Below, one piece after another: positions 40,937 through 49,535 of a stretch of DNA of 64,000 nt (its first letter is position 1; each line of letters opens with the position of its first letter). This stretch comes from Pachyseris speciosa (lineage: Eukaryota > Cnidaria > Anthozoa > Scleractinia > Pachyseridae). The translations under genes and the position numbers were made by a program. The notes below the pieces were generated by a model. The model was given only the letters and a program-made list of their open reading frames with translations. It was not told the origin of the DNA and searched no databases. The stretch covers positions 288,501 to 352,500 of the forward strand of contig JAEMWC010000130.1 of assembly GCA_016490735.1 (NCBI GenBank), written 5' to 3'.

Positions 40937-42453
40937 AACAACAACAACAACAACAACACTTTATTCACATTTCCATTACACGGTTTGTAAAACTTAAATA
41001 ATTAGCAATTTAACACATAAAATAATCAATTACAATTTAAAACTAAATATTATTACATAGAAGGAAATGCCTAGCAGCTAGATAACCGTAAGGTTTTCGA
41101 GCTAGCAGCTAGCTCTTTGAAGGTAGTTTTGAATGTACAGGACATCACAATAACTAGACATACACAACATCGTAAGATATACACAACACACTACAAAAAG
41201 GAAAAAAAGAAAACACATAGATGGCAAGAAAAGAAAAGAAAACAGTCATAATAGTGCATGGCCATATAATTAGAATAATTTCAGTATGTTAATTGTTCGG
41301 CCAACAAGTATTCTTTCAATTTTAGGAAAATTATAAGTTGAGAGGTTTTTAATATGGGTGGGGAGCTGTTGCCACATTTCAGTCGCCATAGCTGATGTTG
41401 TTTGTTTCCCTATGTTAGTCCTGAAACGTGGTTTGTAAAAATTACTTTTTGAAGCATATCTCGTATTATAAGTATGGACTTCACTTGCATAGCGAAAATG
41501 CTGGCTAAAGATATCTGGTAATTTTTTAGAATGCCATTGATGAGTGAAGTTAAGAACCTTTAATTTATAGATATTCTTAACAGTAAGTAAATCCAGTAAG
41601 TTAAGTAATGGTAATGCACTGTCTGTATCTGGTCCATACAAGGTGGCAAAGAACATAAGACGAATAACGTGATTTTGTTTTGTTTGGATTTTTTTTAATT
41701 TGGGTAGCAAATGCACTGCCCCAGGAGGTTATCGCATAAGATATATAAGGATAGATGAGGTTATAGTATAGTTGTTTAAGTTGTGAAAGGGAGGTGCAAT
41801 GTCTAAGTTTGCTGATAATTCCTGCGTTTCTAGAGATTCGAGTACAAAGATAGGAGACCTGGTGTTTCCATGATAGCGTATCGTCTATAAGTACGCCCAA
41901 ATATTTTATGTAAGTCCTCTTTTCTAAGCCATAGGCAGAGCCATCATTGTTAGTTAGTTTTACATCCCATGTTATGTTTGTCTTCCTTTTAGGTGATTTA
42001 ATTATCATATAATTAGTTTTCGTTAGGTTAATGGAAAGCTTGTTTAAGTCACACCACTCTTTAACTTTGGATAATTCTTGATTAATTAAGTTTTGTAATT
42101 CCGCGGCGTTTGAGGAAGACACAAAAATATTAGTATCATCTGCAAATATTCTAAAGGACAGTTTATCAGAGCAGTTAGGGATGTCATTAATGTATAGTAG
42201 AAAAAAGAAGGGGACCAAGAGAACTGCCCTGCGGGATACCACATTTAACAGTTTGTTTAGAAGATTCCACACCATCAATGCTAACATATTGCTGTCTATT
42301 GGTAAGATAACTAGTAAACCAACTCAATGGGAGTCCACGAACCCCATATTTCTCTAATTTGTTTAACAGTATAGCATGATTGACGGTATCAAAGGCCTTA
42401 GCGAAGTCGAGAAAGACTCCGCATGTAAATAGATTATTATCTACTGCTTGCTT
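40937..42453 (-). mobile_element. CR1/L2-like LINE (LINE-5) inside the polymerase gene
   Basis: The 1517-bp, 5'-truncated LINE lies on the minus strand. The 3' end is a (TTG)n tail next to AATAAAG (minus strand, about 40939-40965). A UTR of about 300 bp follows the coding end at 41270. It inserted after the polymerase gene was already in the genome. Confidence 0.9.
41270..42450 (-). pseudogene. LINE-5 reverse transcriptase fragment
   Basis: Motifs: FTCGVFLDFAKAFDTVNHAI (A block), QTVKCGIPQGSSLGPLLF (B block), LSFRIFADDTNIFV (catalytic FADD), YLGVLIDDTLSWKHQVS (E block), YPYISYAITSWGSAF (thumb) and a C-terminal end at 41270. Three frames are needed, with shifts near 42240 and 41680. The 5' end is cut just before the A block. 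Confidence 0.85.
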
Positions 42454-42715
42454 GCGCAATTCGAGGCAGAAAAAAATCAGTGGCTCGCGTGGGACAAATG
42501 GAGCAGCCGAACCCCGGGGTTGTTCAAGTTGGAGTGCGAGGGACATCGAATGATCGCGCTCTGCTCGAAGTGTTATTTCGTCGACACCGACGGTGGCAAA
42601 AGCAAGTTCAGCACAAAAGGAATGAACCAGAGACAAAAACACCATCAGGTGGGAGCGTTTCAAAGTGGCACTCGAAGGGCAGAAAGACATAGCGACAAAT
42701 AGCCTACGTGTAGCC

Positions 42716-42911
42716 GTACCCACCCCCCGAGGAAAAACTGGGCAGGAGGGAACGTCTACGAAAAGCTGACACAAATCGTGTTATGTGACGTCACTCTTTT
42801 GCATGAAAATATATAATGGTTTCTCATAGGTTAATCGCATTGATCAATACTTTCGAAAACACTGATTGGCCGAAACGGATCTCGTTCGTTTTCTTGAAGA
42901 AACGTGACTAT
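42716..42911. other. Spacer between polymerase end and RecQ-like remnant
   Basis: This stretch resembles a normal host-type promoter or 5' region (GTGACGTCACTC, ATATATAAT). GTGACGTCAC is a CRE-like palindrome near 42786. No coding sequence. Confidence 0.35.
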
Positions 42912-43320
42912 GGCGGACGGAGAGCCACACGAACTAAAGTGGAGTCCAACGCAGCTATAAATGAGGTTTGCGGCATTATGGATTTGAGAAATTCCACGAA
43001 GAGCAACAAAAAGCCATAGCTTTGTGTTTTGATGGTGTCCGTGTTTCGTTACTAACTGGCTATGGAAAAGCCATTAAATTTCTGGCGATGCCAGTGATCG
43101 CATCGCTTCTTTAGAAGAAACCTTGTACCTTGTGATCATCATATCATCACTGACAATGCTCATAGAAGATCAGATCCAATATTTGAATGATCTGGGATTG
43201 AAAGAGATCGCGCTAACCAAAGATTCGCAAGATAATATCATCGAATGAGTCATGACTGGTGAATATCCGAACGTGTCTGGGTCACCAGCCGAGTGGAGAA
43301 GGAAAAGGCATTGAAGGGAC
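42912..43320 (+). pseudogene. RecQ-like helicase N-terminal fragment
   Basis: Starts MADGEPHELKWSPTQ. In other frames it gives the EEQQKAIALCFDGVRV helix, LLTGYGKAIKFLAMP (Walker A region, where LPTGYGKS-x-IF is expected), LIEDQIQYLNDLGLKEIALT and an SPAEWRRK patch (SPE-type motif). These are ordered motifs 0 to Ib of RecQ-family helicases as found in many copies in cnidarian genomes. There are several frameshifts, and no DEAH box or helicase C domain remains. It lies between polymerase and integrase in unit B but not in unit A, so it is probably a later insertion. Confidence 0.7.
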
Positions 43321-43990
43321 GTGCAGGTTCTTCAAATTCGCGTTTTGTTGGTTGGAGCGCAGTAACAAACTTCGGAAGCCTGGGCCACCCCACCACTACA
43401 AGAACGCACACCCTCCGGCAGCCGCATTTCGACTGCGTATTGTGCCCGAACAAACGCTCGGTGCAAGTGTGCGGTTGTTGAAGCGTTCCACAATCGCCTA
43501 GGTCGCGGTGGCACTTCAACATGTCCACGGCGAGGCCCGTTCCATTGCGCCTCCATGACTCTGGAAACCAGCCCCCATGAAACTCCCCGTCCGGGTCCAC
43601 CTGCAACAGCTTTGGCTTGAGAAGGCCCGCACTTGTAAATCCTTTCAAAGGCCCGTGCCATCTCCTCAGAATTTTTCGAGGTCAGAGGCTGAGCTGCCTT
43701 TGAAGCGGCTTGCCCACGTCGACAACAGTCAGCACATATTTTGAAAGTTTTTGCGTCCCAACTTTGTTCGTGCGGGCATTGAATAGCAGTTGGTCGCCTT
43801 GGTGCACCGCGCTTGGGTGTTTGGTACGTCAAAAGAGCCTGCTTTTTGCAGCTATTGTTTTGCCACACCTTCCGAAACCTTTGCGGCTTGGGCCAGTTTT
43901 TTCACTGCAGCCAACCCTTTCCAATAACCTTTCGGGCCGTAGTAAATTTTTGAAAGGTGTTTTTGCATTTTGAACATATAAACAGTGGAA
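43321..43990 (-). pseudogene. Polinton integrase, unit B
   Basis: Much decayed copy. In different frames the minus strand gives KIYYGPKGYWKGLAAVKKLA (N-domain, near 43930), TSKNSEE (43650-43690), VDPDGEFHGG (second catalytic Asp, near 43590), and VEMRLPEGVRS (near 43400). The region around the third Glu (IVERFNNRT) is visible in yet another frame near 43480. Nearly every 100 bp brings a shift. The start faces the zinc-ribbon gene at 43993. Confidence 0.75.
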
Positions 43991-43992
43991 AG

Positions 43993-44397
43993 ATGGCGAA
44001 CGCACACGAATGTTGTGGCGAAAGAATGATTGAGGATTATGTTGCTTTCGAGCTCATGTGTCGGCGCTGTGGAAAACCTGAGGAGCTCTGCACCACCAAC
44101 CAAAAAATTGCTGGCGAAAGAATGATTGAGGATTTTGACACTTTCAAGCTTGTGTGCCGGAGCTGTTGGAAAAGTTGAGGAGCTCGCCACTCCAACCAAA
44201 ACCAGAGAAGAGTTGGGGTGGACACCCAATCCTGTTTCACGAACTCACCTTCGTAAAATTCTTGGGAAACACCGAATATTAAACGTCGTCAACAACATTG
44301 GTGGTGGACGACAAGACCTGACCCGATGGAAGCTTTTGGGAAACATCATCCAAAATTTCAGGGAGTTTGTTTACCCCCATTCGGTTTTGCGTCCCAC
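43993..44397 (+). pseudogene. Double zinc-ribbon protein, first tandem copy, unit B
   Basis: The ATG at 43993 is 17 bases from ATATAAACAG. First ribbon: HECCGERMIEDYVAFELMCR ... CGKPEEL. Second ribbon, after a shift: CGERMIEDFDTFKLVCRSC. Then TKTREELGWTPNPVSRTHLR and KILGKHRILNVVNN, with NIIQNFREFVYPHS in the last stretch. A one-base insertion near 44164 and another in the first linker break the frame. The second ribbon is a copy of the first with most residues kept; unit A has only one. Confidence 0.7.
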
Positions 44398-44605
44398 TTT
44401 GTCGTGCGGCATGAATAGCAGGTCGGCTTGGTGCACCGCGTTGGGTGTTGGTACGTCAAAAGAGCCTGCTTTTGCAGCTATTGTTTTGCCACACCTTCCG
44501 AAACCTTTGCGGCTTGGGCCAGTTTTTTCACTGCAGCCAACCCTTTCCAATAACCTTTCGGGCCGTAGTAAATTTTTGAAAGGTGTTTTTGCATTTTGAA
44601 CATAT
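44398..44605 (-). pseudogene. Integrase N-terminal fragment, second tandem copy
   Basis: Carries the reverse of the YYGPKGYWKG block (near 44550) and the words down to the LLFMPHDKVGR region (44396-44430). It is only a passenger of the tandem duplication. Confidence 0.7.
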
Positions 44606-44621
44606 AAAACAGTGGGAAAGA

Positions 44622-45190
44622 TGGCGAACGCACACGAATGTTGTGGCGAAAGAATGATTGAGGATTATGTTGCTTTCGAGCTCATGTGTCGGCGCTGTGG
44701 AAAACCTGAGGAGCTCTGCACACCAACCAAAACCAGGGAGGAGGTAGGAATAACAGCAAACATACACGAATATTGTGGCGAAAGAATGATTGAGGATTTT
44801 GACACTTTCAAGCTTGTGTGCCGGAGCTGTGGAAAAGTTGAGGAGCTCGCCACTCCAACCAAAACCAGAGAAGAGTTGGGGTGGACACCCAATCCTGTTT
44901 CACGAACTCACCTTCGTAAAATTCTTGGAAACACCGAATATTAAACGTCGTCAACAACATTGGTGGTGGACGACAAGACCTGACCCGATGGAAGCTTTTG
45001 GGAAACATCATCCAAAATTTCAGGGAGTTGTTTACCCCCATTCCCCATTCGGTGAGCTTCGTCTGTTTTCTGTATGATTACTTTCAAAAGGTTCCAGAAC
45101 GAGCTTGGCCACACAAAAAAATAACTCTCGTGCGCCTCGGGCCGGCCGTCGAAAACATACACCACGGTAACACGTCGCCGGGCGAAAGAC
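44622..45190 (+). pseudogene. Double zinc-ribbon protein, second tandem copy, unit B
   Basis: The ATG at 44622 follows ATATAAAACAG. This copy keeps both ribbons in one frame for 107 codons: ECCGERMIEDYVAFELMCRR ... EYCGERMIEDFDTFKLVCRS, separated by TPTKTREEVGITANIH, then TREELGWTPNPVSRTHLRKI. It stops early at 44942 through a missing base. Other frames continue with FVCFLYDYFQKV and ...GNTSPGERQV to about 45190. The paired ribbons could bind DNA or an RNA polymerase subunit (inference). Confidence 0.7.
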
Positions 45191-45228
45191 AGGTTTGAGG
45201 ACTGGTGGTGGTGGACAGACGACAATTC

Positions 45229-45435
45229 TTAATCTTCTTTTGTTTCTTCCACCAAATCGACTTGCAAATCAACCTCCGGGCGCTCTTCCACCAAATCAAC
45301 TTGCAAATCAACCTCCGGGCGCCCTTTACCAACCGAAAGGTGCAGATCGCGATCGAAATCGAATTTTACAGAATAAACAAACCACATGACGGCTAATCCA
45401 GCTGCAACACCATAGCAGAAGGTCACAACTTCCAT
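45229..45435 (-). CDS. Small single-pass membrane protein with duplicated C-terminal repeat
   Basis: 68 codons. The ATG at 45433-45435 starts MEVVTFCYGVAAGLAVMWFV, a clear hydrophobic membrane segment (residues 4-22), then VKFDFDRDLHLSVGKG, then two copies of a 13-residue unit (RPEVDLQVDLVEE) encoded by a 39-bp tandem repeat. It is intact. Unit A has no equivalent. It follows the helical membrane-type gene by 39 bp in the same direction, so the two could be co-transcribed. Family unknown. Confidence 0.55.
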   Translation of the reverse strand: MEVVTFCYGVAAGLAVMWFVYSVKFDFDRDLHLSVGKGRPEVDLQVDLVEERPEVDLQVDLVEETKED

Positions 45436-45474
45436 GGTTCACCCTGTGGCGGCGTCTGTTCAAAAGGCTGTACT

Positions 45475-45993
45475 TCACTCGGCGACAAAACGTTTGGTGT
45501 ATTTCGCCTGGAGTTTTTCAGGAATTTCCATGCAGTGGTCGCTGATGAAGTCGTCGATCAGTTTGACCTTCTCAAGAAATTCAGCTTTGACAAACGTTTC
45601 TCCCCGAAGATGAAATCGAATCGCGTCGAGAATTTTTTTGTACTCAACCCGGGCAAAGTTGGCCTTCTCCGCGTTTTTGTACTTTTTTTAAGCTGGCGAC
45701 AGCCTTGACCACAAGCCCGAAACCCGTCAAAGTGGTTAAGACAGCTAGATTCAAGGAAATTCCCCCAGCAATTGCGGAAGTGATGACGGCCTTGCCCGCC
45801 ACGACATTGCAAAACAGGTTTTTCCTTTGAAAGGAGCGAAAGAGTTTGTCGTAGCCCCATGTTTCTTGTGGTAAAAAGCGTAAAGCTTCTTCAACATCTC
45901 CACATTTTCCTTTTCAAGCGCCGACTCGATGTGGTTGAAGTCGAACACACGAATTTTCTGAGGGGGTTTCTGTTGGAAACGCAGTTGATCCAT
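45475..45993 (-). pseudogene. Helical membrane-type protein, unit B (longer copy)
   Basis: From the ATG at 45993: MDQLRFQQKPPQKIRV, then NHIESALEKENVEMLKKLY and AFYHKKHGATTNS. After a shift near 45790 come hydrophobic stretches that include TTLTGFGLVVKAVAS. After another shift near 45690 comes the ...DAIRFHLRGETF and DDFISDHCMEIP region, with the stop at 45475-45477. The unit A copy retains only the second half. The architecture (N-terminal helices, a hydrophobic hairpin, a conserved C-terminal helix) suggests a membrane protein; function unknown. It overlaps nothing. Confidence 0.65.
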
Positions 45994-46019
45994 TCACCCA
46001 TTGTGTATATTGAAGGACG

Positions 46020-46695
46020 AAATTTTTCATCACTCAAGTGACAGTGAACACAAAACGGTTTCCATTTGGGTGGGAATAATCAGTATAAAAAAACCATCGT
46101 ACAACCGCCGGTTAACCTATACAGAGGTAACACTTTTGGTGGTTGTTATTGTCTGTCTTAATTGAAAGCCCGTTCCCAAATTGTAGTGCCGAACATTAGC
46201 AAACACCCTGTCAAAGGGGTCCAGTCGTTATAAAATCAATAAAACTGTCCAACAACGTTTTGCTTCCCCCGGGGGTGATGAGTTTTCTTTTTATGTCGAT
46301 AAAAGGTGTTAGGAGTTGTGAATGAAACGATTTAAGTAAATCGTTGCCCCTGGGTAACTTTTTGTGACCGCATTATTCAAAGCATTGAAGGCGACTCTGA
46401 GTGAACAAAGGGGGGGCATGGAAGAAATTCATTTAACTTTAGGTGCCAAAAGGGAAGATAAATAACCATTCAAGTCATTTTGATGTTCACTGTTAACAAT
46501 GCCTTTTATTTATTCTGTTTTGATGAAAAAAAACATCCCAAGTTTTTTTTAAGGATTCATCATGTCGAATGAGATACGCAAACGCGTTTTCAGCCGGCCA
46601 ATAACCACGAGAAACGTGTTTGTCAACATAATTTTTCGTTGATGCGTCTTTGCCCAAGATCGGTTATTTTGTGATCCCCATGTTGAGATTGCCTG
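46020..46695 (-). pseudogene. Decayed C-terminal half of the fibre protein, unit B
   Basis: Short readable pieces on the minus strand in several frames, such as NALNNAVTKSYPGA, and FQLRQTITTTKSVT further on, then a hydrophobic end FFILIIPTQMET. They are not alignable to the unit A C-terminal ORF (LDLNG-type repeats). The fibre of unit B therefore seems to carry a different receptor-binding end, or the region was replaced. Treat as tentative. Confidence 0.4.
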
Positions 46696-47462
46696 TCATC
46701 GGCTGACTGCCGTCCCTTTTTGTGAAGGAACCACCAGAATCGTCCACGTATTTTTGGTTGCAGCGTCACTGTCTGCGGTTGGAGGATTAAGATCGGTTAT
46801 CCGCTGCTGCCCCATGTTCAAGGCCCCATACATCGTTTTTGTGCCGTCTCTTCGGAGAAAATACTCATCCACATAATCTTTGTTCACCGCGTCCTTGAGA
46901 TTGAAGGGGGGTGCAAGATTCACGATTGCGTTGTCGTTCATGTTCAAGTCTTTTTGCGCAATCGCGTCGAATTTGGTTCGCAGTCCCTCATCCACATATT
47001 TTTTGCTGACAGCGTTTTCAGCAGATGTGCTGGAATCGACGTCTTTCAAATCTTCAATGGTGTACCCAGCCATATTCAGATCACCCAGCGCCTGGTCGCT
47101 TCCGTCCCGTATCAAACAAAGCGCGATTTCAGAGTCAACATAGCTTTTATTTGTGGCATCGAGAATGTCCTTGGGGTAACCCATCTTGGTGATGAGGTTT
47201 TCTACCATATCTATGTTGCCCGTCATCGGAGTGCTTCCATCACGTTTGGCAAAAGTGGCCGTGGCATAGCTTTCACTGACCGCGTCAAGCGGACCAGCCG
47301 GCGGACCCAGATTCTCAATCGGGTGCCCACCCGCGTCGAGAGGCCCGGTCATTGGGGTGCTGCCATCTCGCTGCACAAAAACCTCCGTCGAAATACCCCC
47401 ACCCCCGCATATCTTCTCAAAGTTCAAGGCCTCTTTACGAACCACCCCATATACATTTTGAA
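46696..47462 (-). pseudogene. Tail-fibre-like repeat protein, N-terminal part, unit B
   Basis: Same repeat frame as in unit A, here open: QRDGSTPMTGPLDAGGHPIE, KRDGSTPMTGNIDMVENLIT, IRDGSDQALGDLNMAGYTIE, KYVDEGLRTKFDAIAQK, DLNMNDNAIVNLAPPFNL, and RRDGTKTMYGALNMGQQRIT. It is five or six repeats of about 45 residues, each ending in a -A-V-x-K-x-YVDE-type helix. The frame closes at 46696 with a small deletion in the next repeat (compare TKNTWTILVVPS). The upstream extension of the ORF (to 47574) overlaps the neighbouring gene in another frame and is unlikely to be coding. Confidence 0.75.
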
Positions 47463-47470
47463 ATAATTTT

Positions 47471-47908
47471 TCACCCAGGCAACTCGAAACCGTAAATGAG
47501 AGACAAAAAACGTTTCGGTTGGCTGCTGGAAGACAAAGGCGAAAAGTAAACTGCACTGACAGTGAAAGTTTCATCAGCGCCGACAGATTGAGGAAGGGGG
47601 AAATCCACTTTTCCCTTCGCGCCAGTCAACCTTTTCACGTGATTTTGCCCCTTGTTTTCCGTCAAAAGCATGAGCTGTGTTCTTGACGGAAGGGCGGGCG
47701 TTATTTCGTACCACACAAAGGTCGGTTTCGCCTGGCCAGGAATTAGCGCCCTGGGTGATCCACCAATGAAGGTGCCGCTCGCTCTCGTTGTGTTTTCTGG
47801 GAAAACAACCGAGCCCAGCAGATGGAAAGATGTTGGAGCAGTGGAGGATGGCGCCGTTTGCGCGTCTGCGTGGGCGCGGGACTTGTTTGAGACCTCTTTG
47901 CTAACCAC
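47471..47908 (-). pseudogene. Unknown beta-rich protein between fibre and ATPase, unit B
   Basis: Counterpart of 33558-33980: SFHLLGSVVFPENTTRASGT ... WYEITPALPSRTQLMLLTEN. The frame is open over 145 codons. Its first residues (MVSKEVSNKSRAHADAQTAP) are read from the leader GGGGTGGTTAGCAAA, which resembles the sequence upstream of the fibre gene. Role unknown. Conservation of the frame in both units suggests a real protein. Confidence 0.55.
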
Positions 47909-47925
47909 CCCATTACATTGTTTCG

Positions 47926-48541
47926 TCGAAATTTTTCTTCATCAGCTTTCGCGGCTTGTCGAAGTAAAAGAATGAAAACTTCTTGTCGGTGGTGCGATTC
48001 AACAGGTCAGAAGGAACTCCCAGCTCGTCGGCGATTCGTTTGTTTTCCCTCGGGAGGAAGTTAAAAAGGCAGAAATGGCTGCAGTTGTCCCGGATGATTT
48101 GGGGACCTTGTAATAAGTTTGAGTCAGATAAATGACGCTACAGTTCCGATGCCGACCGTTGATGAAATAGTTGATGATGTCGTTTTGGTTCTTTTCGCAA
48201 ACCAAGTCGTCGAACACGACGATTTTCTGGTTCTCCGGTGATAACTCTTCCAGCGGAATTATTTCGTCGCCGGGGGCCTCGATGACCTCGTACCCCACCT
48301 TGGGGTCGATGTTTTTGGCAAAGTCGTGCAAAAGCGCTTGATACTTGTGCTGATGGAGGTTTTTCGAAAAGAGAAAAACCTTGTCGAACTCCAACAGCTC
48401 GTACAGCATGTGCTGCAAGATGTTCGTCTTGCCTGAATTGCTCGGCATCAACATTCTAAAAACGTCGTCGGGCATCGCTGGGTGTCCGTGCCGGAAACCG
48501 TTGGTGGTAGTGACGTCGGGATCATAATTTGGGATTTTCAT
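47926..48541 (-). pseudogene. Packaging ATPase (A32/FtsK-HerA type), unit B
   Basis: From the ATG at 48541: MKIPNYDPDVTTTNGFRHGH, then a Walker A MPSNSGKTNILQHML. This is intact in its GKT core, though two residues (Cys-Gly of CGPSNSG) are missing. It continues with KVFLFSKNLHQHKYQALLHD, Walker B KIVVFDDLVCEKNQN and NCSVIYLTQTYYKVP. A shift near 48105 ends the frame at 47999. The true C-terminus (ending in the KKNFDET region) continues in another frame to about 47926. Divergent from the acidic/proline-rich gene, with 31 bp between starts. Confidence 0.85.
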
Positions 48542-48572
48542 TTTTTTCCTCTTTATATACAGGCCGCAAAAA

Positions 48573-49534
48573 CATGTCTATGAAGAAATGGCGACAAAGG
48601 CCAGAGGCCGAAGTTGAGGTTGAAAGGCAGAAGGATGAAATCCGCCGGCAGTACAAAATGAACAGAATCGCGAAAAAGCTTGGCCAGATCGAGGCCGAAA
48701 AGATTTTGAAACCAGTCACGACGAGGTTGGATCGAAGTTTGCCGGCACCCACGGAAGAGGCGGCCGGACCCGACTACGCAATGGATGAGTTCGACCGGAT
48801 CAACCCGTTCGATGGGGACGATTTCAGGCCGGAGGGTGAAACACCACCACCATCACCAGCCTCTGAAGAAGAAGAAGACTTTTTTTCCACCCCTACCACC
48901 GCCAGTGGAAGAGGACGCCAGCGGTGATGCTGAAGCTTCCCTCCCACCTCCACCACCCCCGCGCCAAACCTGGCAGAAACCGGTGGTGACGGGCTTGCTC
49001 GAAGGTCCCAGCGAATCTGTCCAGTTTCAAACGATCAACCAGCTCCTCACAAAGTTTGGGAACGACCCCAACTACAGAGTGAAAAAGAAAGAGTCCCCGT
49101 TTTACGGGTATTCAGTGGAAGATCTTCGAAGAATCCGAGAAGAAATTTATGACCGCCGAAGAGGGGGGCGGCGGGAGTTGTCGCCACAGTAGCTGCAAGA
49201 GGGGAAAGGGGGGTTGAAAAAAACTCCCCCGACAAAAATAAGAGCCAACGAACCCTCAACTTTGGAGCAGGCCATTTTGGCGCGACGCCCCGCGATTGAA
49301 ATTGAGGAGGATGAAGAAGGAGAAGATTGGGAGGAAAAGGAAGGCAGCGGCTTTGGACAGACCGCCAGAAACGTGATTAAACGACTGTACGCGACCATCG
49401 GCTCGTTGAAAGCCGGAAACAGTTCGACAAAGCTCCGCAGAGAGATTGCTTCTTTGGCTGAAAACCTCCTCCAGCTTGGTGCCATCAACAAAATTCAAAA
49501 GCAAGAAATTTTGAAGAACTACATACGGAGGTGA
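48573..49534 (+). pseudogene. Acidic/proline-rich virion-associated candidate, unit B
   Basis: The ATG at 48573 follows TATATACAGG. Segments match unit A: KKWRQRPEAEVEVERQKDEI, PPPSPASEEEEDFF, NYRVKKKESPFYGYSVEDLR and C-terminal SSTKLRREIASLAENLLQLG. Lesions: a frameshift near 48885 and an in-frame TAG at 49190-49192. The stop TGA at 49532-49534 lies one base from the penton ATG, as in unit A. Confidence 0.65.
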
Positions 49535-49535
49535 A

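Larger units (their letters stand above)
40931..42459. repeat. Target-site duplication GCGCAA flanking LINE-5
   Basis: GCGCAA occurs at 40931-40936 and 42454-42459, directly at the two edges of the LINE. The polymerase codons for Ala-Gln are shared by both copies, and the reading frame is continuous if the LINE and one copy are ignored. Confidence 0.8.
40559..42715 (+). pseudogene. Polinton DNA polymerase B, C-terminal part, split by a LINE
   Basis: The protein-primed family B polymerase would copy the element. Present: VYTKDEMVVDRALRS, EIGEAYELESRKPKI, an in-frame TGA at 40742-40744, then VYQLAKLRMLEFYFDFVDRF and ELIQMDTDSNYMAIS, where DTDS is motif C of the palm with the metal-binding Asp residues. 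The frame is cut at 40937 by a LINE and resumes at 42454 with EAEKNQWLAWDKWS, LFKLECEGHRMIALCSKCYF and FSTKGMNQRQK, then loses frame. The exonuclease, motif A and TPR regions are absent, because the gene starts in mid-domain at the unit A/B junction. Confidence 0.85.
43755..45060. repeat. Tandem duplication, two units of about 650 bp
   Basis: Unit 1 (about 43755-44397) and unit 2 (about 44398-45060) each hold the 5' end of the integrase (-), the intergenic region and the zinc-ribbon gene (+). Long runs are identical, for example the stretch ending GGTGTTTTTGCATTTTGAAC before the zinc-ribbon start. Differences are mostly one-base indels and one internal segment. Confidence 0.85.

Noticed and set aside
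47462..47574. Upstream extension of the fibre ORF starting MKLSLSVQF (also at 33661)
   Set aside because: It overlaps the neighbouring beta-rich gene in a different frame. Conservation in both units follows from that gene. The fibre start is probably nearer the GGGGTGG leader.
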